A stretch of DNA of 64,000 nucleotides from MADRE3 sp963718195 (GTDB lineage: Bacteria; Desulfobacterota; Desulfobulbia; Desulfobulbales; Desulfocapsaceae): the NCBI GenBank assembly GCA_963718195.1, contig CAVQYQ010000003.1, positions 124,001 to 188,000 of the forward strand, given 5' to 3'. The position numbers and the translations under genes were made by a program. The notes under the pieces are model-generated. The model searched no databases and was not told the origin of the DNA. It was given only the letters and a program-made list of their open reading frames with translations. Below are positions 27,177-36,156 of this stretch, piece after piece (position 1 is the first letter of the stretch; each line of letters starts with the position of its first letter).

Positions 27177-29144
27177 ATGTTCATGATAAAACATCTTAAA
27201 TTGAGATGGAAGCTGCTTATCATGATCGTTCCGCTTGTTCTGGTGCCAATGATATTGTCGACGATTATCATCGGCTCTGTGGCGATTAAGCAGATCTATC
27301 AGGAAGTTACTATAGCCAGCAAGGCAGACCTTGAGCACATGAGTGTTTTCACGCACGACTTGTTGAAAGGATATCACCAGCAGCTTGAATTTCACAGTGT
27401 GGAGCTGCAGGCTGAACGTCGTCGCAAGCTTGGTGACCTGACGGAACTGGCATACCGGCTGGTTGAAAGTCAATACCGCCAGTTTGCTGATGGAATACTG
27501 TCTGAAGAACAGGCAAAAGGGTATGCATACAAGAGTCTCAAAGATGCATCTGTAGGAGAATTCGGCTATATCTACGTGATGAATCCATCAGGAGATCTCA
27601 TTGTTCACGTTGATCGTGAAGGTGAGAATGTCATTGATGCCACTGATGAGTCCGGGCGTACGTTCATCAGGGAAATAGCCCAGAATGCCGTGCAGTCGAA
27701 AACGGCAGAAACCTTATTTATCAGGTACCCGTGGTCGAACAGAAGTGATGGCTACCGGTTGCAGGAAAAAGAAGTTGCATATCGATATTTCCGCCCGTGG
27801 GACTGGATCATCGCTGCTGGAAGTAATCTTGACAACGAAGAGCGCCAGGAACCGCTCTCCGAGGAAACCTTTGATGATTTGCGTACACGGGTAACTGGAA
27901 AGCCGGTGGATCGTCCTGGACAGATTTATGCTATGGACTGTTCTTCAAATCTGATGCTGCATGCAGGGCGTGAAGGTGAGAATATCTATCAGCATTTTGA
28001 TGAATCCGGGCGAACCTTGATCTCCAGACTTTGCCGGGGAGAGGTGAGCACAGGGTGGCTCTATTATCAGCCACAATTTGGCGGCGAGCAGGAACCACAG
28101 AAAAGATTTGCACGACTTACCTATTTTCTGCCGTGGCATTGGATTGTGGTGGTCGATATGGCCGAGGAAGATCTGGTACGTCCCGCTAAAGCTATTGCCG
28201 GGCGGATTCTCCTGGCCATGTTTTTCATGCTGGTGCTGGTTGGTACTATTGGCGCCATGCTTGCATTCCTGGTGGCAAAGCTGTCTACTGATCCTATTCA
28301 GCGTATGACCTCAGCAATGCGAAGGGTTAAAAGCGGTCATCTGGATGAACGTCTTGAGGTGACGACCGAAGATGAACTGGGTGAAATGGCAGACGCCTTT
28401 AACCAGATGTCTGAAATGCTGAAACGAGATTTTGATCTGGAGAAAAAGCTGACGAATCAGCAGAAGATGGCATCGCTGGGGGTCTTTTCTGCGGAAGTGG
28501 CGCATGAAATCAACAATCCGATGGGGATTATTTTAGGCTATGCCTGTCACCTGGAATCTAAGATGGAGCCTGGTGATCCCCGGTATCATTATGTCCAGGA
28601 AATCAGGCGGGAGAGTAAGCGATGCGTGGGCATTCTTAGGGATCTTCTGAATTACGCCAGGCCACCGGAACCGATGTTTCAACCAACCGACCTGGCCCAC
28701 TTTATCGACCAGATTCTTGATTTCGCTGTTGGCCACAAAGAGTTAAAAAATGTGGTCATAAAGAAAATAAATGAAGAGCAATTACCCGAAGTCATGATCG
28801 ACAGGGACCAGATCAGACAGGTGGTGATGAACCTTGTCCTTAACGGCGCTGCTGCGATGGTTGATGGTGGCGAGATGGCTATCAGGCTGTCCATGCATGG
28901 CAGTAGCTCGGTATTGATGCTCTTCCAGGACAGCGGCGAAGGAATCAGCAGGGAACACAGGCAAAAGGTCTTTGAGCCTTTTTACTCGACAAGAAGACAG
29001 GGTACCGGGCTTGGATTGGCGATCAGTAAACAGCTGGTCGAGGCTCATCTTGGGTCGATAGAAATTACCAGTATACCTGGTAAGGGCACCACGGTATATG
29101 TTTATTTGCCAATAAAACAGGATGGATATGAAGGGCATGTATAA
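27177..29144 (+). CDS. Sensor histidine kinase with two Cache domains and HAMP
   Basis: A 655-residue membrane kinase. A helix at about 10-36 and another at about 345-370 bracket a periplasmic region with two single-Cache (sCache_2-like) repeats. Each repeat has the same core (FGYIYVMNPSGDLIVH and GQIYAMDCSSNLMLH, each followed by DESGRT…). A HAMP linker follows, then an NtrB-type HisKA domain with H443 in AEVAHEINNPMG, and a HATPase domain with N, G1 (DSGEG) and G2 (GTGLGLA) boxes. Cache pairs usually bind small organic ligands. It overlaps the NtrC-type regulator gene by about 20 bases and is surely its partner. Confidence 0.92.
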   Translation: MFMIKHLKLRWKLLIMIVPLVLVPMILSTIIIGSVAIKQIYQEVTIASKADLEHMSVFTHDLLKGYHQQLEFHSVELQAERRRKLGDLTELAYRLVESQYRQFADGILSEEQAKGYAYKSLKDASVGEFGYIYVMNPSGDLIVHVDREGENVIDATDESGRTFIREIAQNAVQSKTAETLFIRYPWSNRSDGYRLQEKEVAYRYFRPWDWIIAAGSNLDNEERQEPLSEETFDDLRTRVTGKPVDRPGQIYAMDCSSNLMLHAGREGENIYQHFDESGRTLISRLCRGEVSTGWLYYQPQFGGEQEPQKRFARLTYFLPWHWIVVVDMAEEDLVRPAKAIAGRILLAMFFMLVLVGTIGAMLAFLVAKLSTDPIQRMTSAMRRVKSGHLDERLEVTTEDELGEMADAFNQMSEMLKRDFDLEKKLTNQQKMASLGVFSAEVAHEINNPMGIILGYACHLESKMEPGDPRYHYVQEIRRESKRCVGILRDLLNYARPPEPMFQPTDLAHFIDQILDFAVGHKELKNVVIKKINEEQLPEVMIDRDQIRQVVMNLVLNGAAAMVDGGEMAIRLSMHGSSSVLMLFQDSGEGISREHRQKVFEPFYSTRRQGTGLGLAISKQLVEAHLGSIEITSIPGKGTTVYVYLPIKQDGYEGHV

Positions 29145-30507
29145 AGCACATATTTTGGTAATCGATGATGAAAAAGGGCTTTGTAATATGCTTAATGCGA
29201 TTCTTGGTGATCTTGGATACCAGGTTACCACATTTACCGACCCACTATCGGCGATCAAGATGTTTGAGCCGCATCATTATTCGATGGTGATCACTGACAT
29301 AAAAATGCCAGGCATGAGCGGTATCGAGGTGTTACAGAAGATCAAAGAACGTGATAGTGATGTGCCGGTACTGGTGATCACAGGCTATGCGACTGTAGAA
29401 CTGTCAATTCAGGCTTTACGGAGCGGTGCCTTCGATATACTGACAAAGCCGTTTGAGCCGGAGGAAATACTCAATCGGGTAAGAAACGTCCTGAGGCATA
29501 ACGAACTGGAGGAAGAAAACCGTCGTCTCCGTCTTGAACTGACAGATCAGGAGCAGTTTGGCGATGTTGTCGGCAAATCTCCTGAGCTTCTGAAAGTTAT
29601 TGATACAGCACAGAAAATTGCCAGACGTGATATACCCGTAACCATTGCTGGCGAATCAGGGACGGGCAAGGAACTTGTTGCTCGGGCTATTCATCAATAT
29701 TCGTTGAGGAAGAATCAACCCTTTATTGCGATTAATTGTGGTGCAGTACCCGAAACCTTGCTTGAAAGTGAGCTTTTTGGTCATCGGAAAGGGGCGTTTA
29801 CCGGCGCCGACCAGGACAAGAAGGGGTTGTTCGAGGAAGCCCACCAGGGGACGTTGCTTCTCGATGAGGTCGGTAATCTGCCATTAAACGTCCAGAAGGC
29901 ATTGTTACGTTTTTTACAGGAAAAAGAGTTTTATCGTCTCGGAGAAACAAGACCGACGCAGGTCGATGTACGGATCATAGCAGCGACCAATGCCGATCTC
30001 AAGATTGAGATGGAAAAAGGACGTTTTCGCGAAGATCTTTACTACCGACTCGCGGTGGTAAAACTCAATCTGCCCCCATTGAGAAACCGACGAACCGATA
30101 TACCGCTTCTGGCGATACACTTCGTCGACCTATTCAATAAGGAATATTCAACCCGGATCAAGACTATTTCTCCACAGGCAATGGAATTACTCGTTCAGAA
30201 TCAATGGCCTGGCAACGTCCGTGAATTGCGTAATGTCATCGAAGCGACACTTGCTATTGAAGGGGACGGGGAGCAGATAGGTGCCGAAGCCCTTTCTCGA
30301 CTGATGGACATGCCAACAATATCTGATTCCTCAGATCTCGCTGAATCTTTGCATTCCAGTTACAGTGATGCGTTGGCCTATTTTGAACATCAGTACTTTG
30401 TCAAACTGTTATCACGAGCATCGGGTAATGTTGATCAGGCGGCACGTCTGGCCGAACTGAACATTGCTACCCTGTATAGAAAGATAAAGAAATATCACCT
30501 CAGATAA
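29122..30507 (+). CDS. NtrC-family sigma-54-dependent response regulator
   Basis: A receiver domain with phosphoacceptor Asp in VITDIKMPG (D54 counted from the internal Met at 29137), then an AAA+ domain and a Fis-type helix-turn-helix. Walker A is GESGTGKELVARAIH, the sigma-54 contact loop is GAFTGA and Walker B is GTLLLDEVGNLP. The C-terminus (NVDQAARLAELNIATLYRKIKKY) is the DNA-binding helix pair. It activates sigma-54 promoters after phosphorylation by the kinase whose gene overlaps it. Two starts are possible (29122 or 29137). A strong hairpin follows. Confidence 0.93.
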   Translation: MDMKGMYKAHILVIDDEKGLCNMLNAILGDLGYQVTTFTDPLSAIKMFEPHHYSMVITDIKMPGMSGIEVLQKIKERDSDVPVLVITGYATVELSIQALRSGAFDILTKPFEPEEILNRVRNVLRHNELEEENRRLRLELTDQEQFGDVVGKSPELLKVIDTAQKIARRDIPVTIAGESGTGKELVARAIHQYSLRKNQPFIAINCGAVPETLLESELFGHRKGAFTGADQDKKGLFEEAHQGTLLLDEVGNLPLNVQKALLRFLQEKEFYRLGETRPTQVDVRIIAATNADLKIEMEKGRFREDLYYRLAVVKLNLPPLRNRRTDIPLLAIHFVDLFNKEYSTRIKTISPQAMELLVQNQWPGNVRELRNVIEATLAIEGDGEQIGAEALSRLMDMPTISDSSDLAESLHSSYSDALAYFEHQYFVKLLSRASGNVDQAARLAELNIATLYRKIKKYHLR

Positions 30508-30513
30508 TTGATC

Positions 30514-30551
30514 AGCCACGGCTTTTCGCATTTGTGCGAAAAGCCGTGGCT
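30514..30551 (+). terminator. Strong stem-loop after the Cache kinase/NtrC operon
   Basis: A 17-bp perfect stem (AGCCACGGCTTTTCGCA at 30514-30530 with its complement at 30535-30551) and a TTTG loop start 7 bases after the regulator's stop. There is no T run on the plus-strand side, so it may protect the 3' end or need Rho; the symmetry means it would also form in antisense transcripts. Confidence 0.7.
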
Positions 30552-31129
30552 GCTGTAAAGTTGATTCAAATATATTTAAATCAAGTAGTTACATAATTTC
30601 CCTTAGGTTTGGCAGAGTTTTATTCTGTTGTGATCTGTTTGCATTTTTGCGAATTATTCTCAAGTAACTCACTCTGCAACGCCCTGTGCTTTCCTAACCT
30701 GTTGAACTATGGTTATTTATCAGCAATGAGGCCCTTCGGCCCGGTTATTGCATGTGAAATTATGCCGGAAACCCGTATCCGGTTATTTTGGAGCAATGTC
30801 TGACCAACGTTCTCCATTGCAGTAATAAGGTAGATGCCTGGCCTGTCGTTAGGGAATTTGCGTACTCTCCTCCACGATTGTTCCGATGCTCCTTGTCGGT
30901 TTATGCAAAACAGGTAACGGCACCAGGCATAGCCTTACATCCTCTCTCAAGCTCTCTGTTCCTGCTCTTTTCATTGTCTGCATTGTCAATTATCGTTTGC
31001 GCTGGACCATATGGTGCGTGAATACTATTTAGGTTCACTTTAGGGATTTTCGGTGGTATAAGTGGAAGAGGCTATTCAAGCAATGTGTAGAGGCAGTTGT
31101 ATGAAGTAACAACAGTTCTGGAAGAGATA
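30552..31129. other. Long intergenic region upstream of the roadblock gene
   Basis: About 580 bases. Two short open frames (30609-30803, 30788-31021) lack ribosome-binding sites and protein-like composition, so I do not call them. The left part is AT-rich with the near-palindrome GATTCAAATATATTTAAATC near 30563-30582. Otherwise nothing specific can be supported. Confidence 0.35.
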
Positions 31130-31537
31130 ATGATTAATAAAGTAGAGAAATTAATTAACGCAATGTCCAATGAACTGCCCGGAGTTCTGGCAGCAGCAGT
31201 TGTAACGGTTGATGATGGTCTGTCTATTGCTCAAGTGACCCGGAAAGAGGGCGTTGAAACAGCAGCAGCCTCGGCATACCTGGCGTCTATTGTTAAATCA
31301 AACGGAAAAGCTATCGGTTTACTGGCCGATGATGAGGTAACCGATGATATCCTGATTACCACCAGCCAATATCATTTTATTATCAGGCATATGCCCGATC
31401 AGCCATTTTTTATTTTTGTGATGACATCCAAGGATGAGTGGCTTGGCAAAGCACGATTACTGATCAAAAAATTCGAGGTGGAACTCACCCGTTTTTCAGA
31501 TGAGATTATCGATCAGTTCAGACAGGCAGGAATATAG
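31130..31537 (+). CDS. Roadblock/LC7 domain protein
   Basis: A 135-residue single-domain roadblock protein. The alternating strand-helix pattern (ELPGVLAAAVVTVDDGLSIAQVTR, then ETAAASAYLASIVKSNGKAIGLL and a three-strand end FHIIRHMPDQPFFIFVMTS-like) fits the MglB/roadblock family, which acts as GTPase-activating or scaffolding partners of small Ras-like GTPases. No MglA-type GTPase gene is in the window. The ATG at 31130 follows GGAAGAGA. It is convergent with a response regulator that carries its own roadblock domain, which suggests the two work together, perhaps as a heterodimer. Confidence 0.82.
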   Translation: MINKVEKLINAMSNELPGVLAAAVVTVDDGLSIAQVTRKEGVETAAASAYLASIVKSNGKAIGLLADDEVTDDILITTSQYHFIIRHMPDQPFFIFVMTSKDEWLGKARLLIKKFEVELTRFSDEIIDQFRQAGI

Positions 31538-31590
31538 GGATACCCGTCCGGTTAGGGCGGGGCCATACAGAGTAGAATGGATTTTACGGA

Positions 31591-31633
31591 AGCAGGGTTT
31601 TAGCGGAGGCTGTGTTAAAACCCTGCTTTTTTA
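31591..31633. terminator. Bidirectional intrinsic terminator between two roadblock genes
   Basis: The perfect 12-bp inverted repeat AGCAGGGTTTTA (31591-31602) and TAAAACCCTGCT (31616-31627) is followed by a T run on the plus strand. It lies between the convergent roadblock gene and the REC-DUF4388-roadblock gene. The T run serves the plus-strand gene best. Confidence 0.8.
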
Positions 31634-32860
31634 TTAGAGCTCAGCCGCCTGCTCAATGACCTTGGAGTTTTTCTTAATTGTCAGGCGAATCCAGCCCAGA
31701 TTCGTCTCTTTATCTGCAACGATCACCAGAAAGGCTTCAGACCCGACAGGAGCAAACATCACCGGCCCGTCAGTGTATTCAAGCATTGTCAGGTTGAGAT
31801 CACCCTGGCCGAGCTGATTACCCATGGATTCTGCTGAACCGAACCCAGATGATGCAATAGCGCCGATCATTTCCGCGTCAATCCCCGATCTGGCGATATT
31901 GTCAAGCAGGAAGCCGTCACGCCCAACCAGGCAGGCCGTATGGACACCGTCAATAGTGGTGAACTCAGCCAGGATTTTCTGAATGTCTGTCATTTCAATG
32001 TCCTCAGTTGTAAATGGTTCATCTGTATCTGTACGAGTCAGTTTCGTCTCTAATTGAGAAGTATCATCTATGGTCTTCTTGCTTGCTGAAATATCTTCCT
32101 CTCCGGAATCAGAATCCTGTTCGCCGCCAGAAAAAATGTCAAGAAATGACGATTTAGATTTAGAACTGTCTGAGTCCTTTCTGCTTGTTTCTTCGTCATT
32201 GCGCACAGCGGATTCGAAGAGAAGTGATTCGAGATTTTTATCAATGCTTACGATTGGGGGTTCGACTCCCCTGATATTTTGAAGCGTACCACCCTGGAAT
32301 TCAAGGACTTTAAAGAAGGCTTTTTCACCGCTCGTGTTATCACACATGGCGTGAACAACTTCACCTTTCTTGAAAAAGATCATACCTTCCTGGTCAGCTG
32401 TGGTCACCTTGAGTGCCGAGGTGGCTTTAGAAAGACCGTTAAATTGGACGATGTCTATCAGATCAATCCCGTCGAGTGTACCTTGAAAGCCGTCGCTGGT
32501 TTTTAGTACGTCTGAGACGATTTGACGCATATCATTGATATCGAATGGCTTTTCTACAAACCTGAGACTTCCGCCCATCATCGCTTCACGTTCAAAGCTG
32601 TTTGACGGGTAGGCGGTCATGATGATTACACCCGTATCCGGGTAGCGGTTGTTGACCTCAATCAAAAGGTCGAGCCCGTTCATTCCGGGCATATTAATGT
32701 CGGTGATAACCAGATTAATTTCTTTATCGCTGAGAACGGCAAGAGCCTCTTCACCTGAACTGGCCGCCAGAACTTCCACATCTGACATACCCTTGTTGAG
32801 GTTTCTCTGGAGCATCCAGAGCATATCATCTTCGTCATCAACAACTAGTACTCTTTTCAT
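31634..32860 (-). CDS. Response regulator with receiver, DUF4388 and roadblock domains
   Basis: A 408-residue multidomain protein. Residues 1-120 are a receiver with D8, D9, phosphoacceptor D54 (VITDINMPG), T82 and K104. Residues of about 123-230 match DUF4388 (the PatA-like N-terminal domain: FQGTLDGIDLIDIVQFNGLSKATSALKV, EGMIFFKKGEVVHA). A 60-residue Ser/Asp/Glu-rich linker follows, then a roadblock domain from about 290 (IQKILAEFTTIDGVHTACLVGRDGFLLDN). This layout links phosphorylation to a roadblock scaffold rather than to DNA. A PAS/GAF kinase gene lies upstream on the same strand and is the likely partner. Confidence 0.88.
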   Translation of the reverse strand: MKRVLVVDDEDDMLWMLQRNLNKGMSDVEVLAASSGEEALAVLSDKEINLVITDINMPGMNGLDLLIEVNNRYPDTGVIIMTAYPSNSFEREAMMGGSLRFVEKPFDINDMRQIVSDVLKTSDGFQGTLDGIDLIDIVQFNGLSKATSALKVTTADQEGMIFFKKGEVVHAMCDNTSGEKAFFKVLEFQGGTLQNIRGVEPPIVSIDKNLESLLFESAVRNDEETSRKDSDSSKSKSSFLDIFSGGEQDSDSGEEDISASKKTIDDTSQLETKLTRTDTDEPFTTEDIEMTDIQKILAEFTTIDGVHTACLVGRDGFLLDNIARSGIDAEMIGAIASSGFGSAESMGNQLGQGDLNLTMLEYTDGPVMFAPVGSEAFLVIVADKETNLGWIRLTIKKNSKVIEQAAEL

Positions 32861-33113
32861 AGTGTTCCTTGATAAATTATCTCAGCAAACAGATCTGCAG
32901 ATTTCTGAGGACTAGAAAAAGTCTATCACTTCCTGCGGGTTGATTTCCAATTATTTTTTATAATAGAGGAGTTATCACAGAAATAGTTGGCCCGGACGTG
33001 CTGATTTGAAAGAGTAAAACACTCATCTTTTGGCAGCAGGTTATTAGCAGCAGAAGGAGGTGCGAATGGGGGTGGAAAAAGATGGGAAACGATACACTGC
33101 AATATGGTAATTG

Positions 33114-35096
33114 TTAGCCACCAGCCTTGAAGAACATGGTGAATATGGTACCTTTTCCCTCCGCACTCTGAACACTGATTGTCGCGTCATTTTCTTTTAA
33201 GGTTCGATAGACAATGGACATTCCAAGCCCTGATCCGTTTGATTTCGTGGTGTAAAAGGGTTCAAAAACCCGGTCGGTGCCGGTCTGGTTCATGCCTGCC
33301 CCATTGTCCTTGAAATGTACCACCACATAGCGTATGCCGGTCTGCAGAAGATGATTGGTTTTACGATAGGCCGACAGCTCATCCCTGCTGAGTTTGCGTG
33401 CGATTATTTCTATGGTTCCTTCCTGTCTGATCGCATCGATCGCATTGAGAAAGAGGTTGAGAAATACCTGCTGGAGCTGATTGGGGTCAGCGATCACGCT
33501 TGGCAGACCATCAGTGAATTTTTCAAGCAGATGTATTCTGTGCGCTTCGAGTTTATTAATGATCAGCGGTTTGGTCTCGGAGAGTATATGGGGCAGGGAG
33601 GTTTCACGCTTCTTGGGCATGACGGGACGAGCATAGGAAAAAAAATCGGTGAGCAATTCGTTGAGTCGATCTACCTGTCTGATAATCCGTCGGGAACACT
33701 CAATTCGTTCATCTTCGGTCCCTGAATTCTCCTCAATTGACTGGGCCATGATTTTAATACCGGCCAGCGGGTTTCTAACCTCGTGAGCGACCGCAGAAGC
33801 AATTTCGGCAACCGTTGACAGCCGGTTCATTTTTTCCATTTCCTTTCTGACATGTCGCCATTCAGAAATATCGGTGAGCGAAATAATCTGTCCAATCTCG
33901 CCATTATCTGAAATGGATCTGGTGATTGCTGAGTAACGGAGGATAATCTGGTTGCCAAGCTCAGTAGCGATTGCGATTTCAGCCTCACCCGGTACTGTCT
34001 CGCTTGAACCATGATTAAGGATTCGTTCTCTGTTTTCCTCTCCGACCAGGGTGATAAGATTCCTTCCCTCCAGACCGTCGTCAAGCCAACTGAAGATAGT
34101 CTGGGCGACACCATTGTACTTCTGGATGTTTCCATGCTGATCGGTGATGAGCAGGCCGTGCTGTAACCCCTGGATAATTGATTCTGAAAATTTTTTCTCT
34201 TCCCGCAGAGCCAGTACGGATGTCCTTAAGTCATTTACCAGGTTAATGAGTTGCAGGTCCATTTTCTGGTTGTCGATCAATGCTGCTATCACCTGGGCTG
34301 CAAGATTGAGGGTCTCGGCCGTCAGAGGTGAGGGGCGGTGATGCTGAGGTGTGTAGAAGCTCATCACACCGATGACCGTACCGTCTTTTGGCAGCGGGAC
34401 ACAATAATGGCCGTGTGAGGTTGAGTGATCGTTGCTGTCGGTGGCGATGTATTGCAGGGTATTTAAGTCTGCTGCTTTCCCACAATAACAGTGACCGAAC
34501 AGCACCTGTTCACAGCTGGAGGGATGGTCGTCGGGAAAACCATGTTTAAGCGTGCGCACCAGTAGCTTGGTATCCTGTTCAACGAGGAAAAGAGAGACCA
34601 TCGGGCTTAAGTTGAACTCTGGGACGGTCGTCAAATAGCAGAGAATGGCGGTGAGTCGCTCCTTGAGCAGGGTCGGCTCAAGAGACATTCTTAAAATATT
34701 GTTGATAATCTCGAGTTTGAATGTCTTATTATAATCCTCGTGGCTGACTGGTTGTTCTAAGCTCCTGTTTTGTACAAAGATGGTAAAATAGTGTTTTCCG
34801 GGTACGCGGGATACGAGCAGTTCAACCGGGATTCTCGATCCATCGCGATGGAATGCTTCATCTTCGATTTTCAGTGTAACGGAGTCTTTCAGGTCATATG
34901 GGCGGAACAGTGACCGGAAATGGCCCTGCTTTTCGACCTGCTGTTTCTGCAGAAAAACCAGGGGGAAGATTTTTTTTCCTATGGCGTAACTAGGTTCCCA
35001 GCCGAAGAGTTTTTCAGCATTGGCATCCCATGATGTTATGGTGTCTTTCGAGTCACAGCAGACGACACCAATTTCTGAAAGGTTGTTCATAGTCAA
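33114..35096 (-). CDS. Soluble PAS-GAF-PAS histidine kinase
   Basis: A 660-residue kinase without membrane helices. An N-terminal PAS domain (SEIGVVCCDSKDTITSWDANAEKLFGW, about 5-110) is followed by a GAF-like domain (about 125-295, with cysteines in GHCYCGKA), a second PAS (about 310-420, HGLLITDQHGNIQKYNGVAQTIF) and an NtrB-like HisKA-HATPase core. H438 lies in SAVAHEVRNPLAG, with VFEPFYTTKSNGSGLGMSI as the G2 region. It senses cytoplasmic signals. The REC-DUF4388-roadblock regulator lies 250 bases downstream on the same strand and is the probable partner. Confidence 0.9.
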   Translation of the reverse strand: MTMNNLSEIGVVCCDSKDTITSWDANAEKLFGWEPSYAIGKKIFPLVFLQKQQVEKQGHFRSLFRPYDLKDSVTLKIEDEAFHRDGSRIPVELLVSRVPGKHYFTIFVQNRSLEQPVSHEDYNKTFKLEIINNILRMSLEPTLLKERLTAILCYLTTVPEFNLSPMVSLFLVEQDTKLLVRTLKHGFPDDHPSSCEQVLFGHCYCGKAADLNTLQYIATDSNDHSTSHGHYCVPLPKDGTVIGVMSFYTPQHHRPSPLTAETLNLAAQVIAALIDNQKMDLQLINLVNDLRTSVLALREEKKFSESIIQGLQHGLLITDQHGNIQKYNGVAQTIFSWLDDGLEGRNLITLVGEENRERILNHGSSETVPGEAEIAIATELGNQIILRYSAITRSISDNGEIGQIISLTDISEWRHVRKEMEKMNRLSTVAEIASAVAHEVRNPLAGIKIMAQSIEENSGTEDERIECSRRIIRQVDRLNELLTDFFSYARPVMPKKRETSLPHILSETKPLIINKLEAHRIHLLEKFTDGLPSVIADPNQLQQVFLNLFLNAIDAIRQEGTIEIIARKLSRDELSAYRKTNHLLQTGIRYVVVHFKDNGAGMNQTGTDRVFEPFYTTKSNGSGLGMSIVYRTLKENDATISVQSAEGKGTIFTMFFKAGG

Positions 35097-35457
35097 CTGC
35101 TATTTCCTTGAAGACACCGGTGATCGGTTGATTCCAACATGCTGTATTGCCACAATTATTGTTTGTTCTGGTGATGATTGATGACCCTTTGCAGTTAACG
35201 ACGAAGACGTCTCAACCTCTTTCTATTTGTATCAAAAGGAGAATGAAGAGACAAGGAAGAGCTGGCTCGTGGTTGACAAGAAGTCTGAGAATTAAAATAG
35301 TGGAGTAAGCGATTGCTTTAATGGTCACTTCGATTCGGTCAATCGCTCTTTCAGGAACAGAGTACCAGTATTATTCAACGAGATGCCAGCAGTTGATAAA
35401 CAAGCTGATTCTGTTTCATCTTCAGTTACCCTTTGCTGTAGCCATGGAGGTCAGGTG
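35097..35457. other. Divergent intergenic region with long-loop inverted repeat
   Basis: About 360 bases between the kinase and flavodoxin. A TTGACA hexamer lies near 35273. The perfect 8-bp arms AGCGATTG (35308-35315) and CAATCGCT (35340-35347) could form a hairpin in the flavodoxin leader. No gene is seen; the open frame reaching 35383 is an N-terminal overextension of flavodoxin. Confidence 0.4.
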
Positions 35458-35904
35458 ATGGAAAAAGCGCTGATTATATACGGTTCAACAACCGGCAATA
35501 CCGAATTTGTTGCGCGCCACATTGCCGCGTTTCTTCTTGGCAAAGGGGCTAAGGTTGAAACACGTGATGCAGCGCAGACGAACACCTCAGATGTCAGTGG
35601 TGCAGAAGGTCTTGTTATCCTGGGCTGCTCCACCTGGGGTGAAGAAGAAATTGGTCTGCAGGAAGATTTTGAATTGTTACATATACAGCTCAAGAAAACA
35701 GACTTGTCTCAAAAACAGTTCGCACTTTTTGGCTGTGGCGATTCAGGATACACCCATTTTTGCGGTGCTGTTGATCTCATAGAACAGACATTGAGAAAAA
35801 ATGGAGCACACCTTGTCCATTACCCTCTGAAAATTGACGGCGAACCGGACGCAGCCCTCGGCCAGATCGATACCTGGCTTGAAGAACTTGTCAATTCTGT
35901 CTGA
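35458..35904 (+). CDS. Flavodoxin
   Basis: A 148-residue short-chain flavodoxin. The FMN phosphate loop is YGSTTGNTEFVA near the N-terminus, the 60s loop holds GCSTWGEEEIGLQEDFE (with the isoalloxazine-stacking Trp) and the 90s loop is FGCGDSGYTHFCGAVD. It carries electrons at low potential in the cytoplasm and can replace ferredoxin. The ATG at 35458 is preferred over an earlier one at 35383, because homology begins at MEKALIIYGS and GGAGGTCAGG precedes it. Confidence 0.94.
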   Translation: MEKALIIYGSTTGNTEFVARHIAAFLLGKGAKVETRDAAQTNTSDVSGAEGLVILGCSTWGEEEIGLQEDFELLHIQLKKTDLSQKQFALFGCGDSGYTHFCGAVDLIEQTLRKNGAHLVHYPLKIDGEPDAALGQIDTWLEELVNSV

Positions 35905-36156
35905 TAGCACTCGTTACACGTTTTTATATCAAAAATCTTTATCGCGTCTGTTTCATCACCGAGTCTTTTATCCCCCTTCCCCGTTGTTCTGAGGATGTCA
36001 TAGTCGTATCCTGGCAGTGATCCTGATAATAATCCCATTTCCCCTTTCTGTTATTTTTAGTAATCTTTGGTTGTTTTAGTCTTTTAATCGACCAGTAATT
36101 GACAATTAGTTCTGGTCTGGTAACAAGGGTTTGCTGGATTTGAATGGAGGGTACCA

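Noticed and set aside
30609..31021. Two short open frames in the gap before the roadblock gene
   Set aside because: Composition is not protein-like, starts lack ribosome-binding sites and the frames overlap each other.
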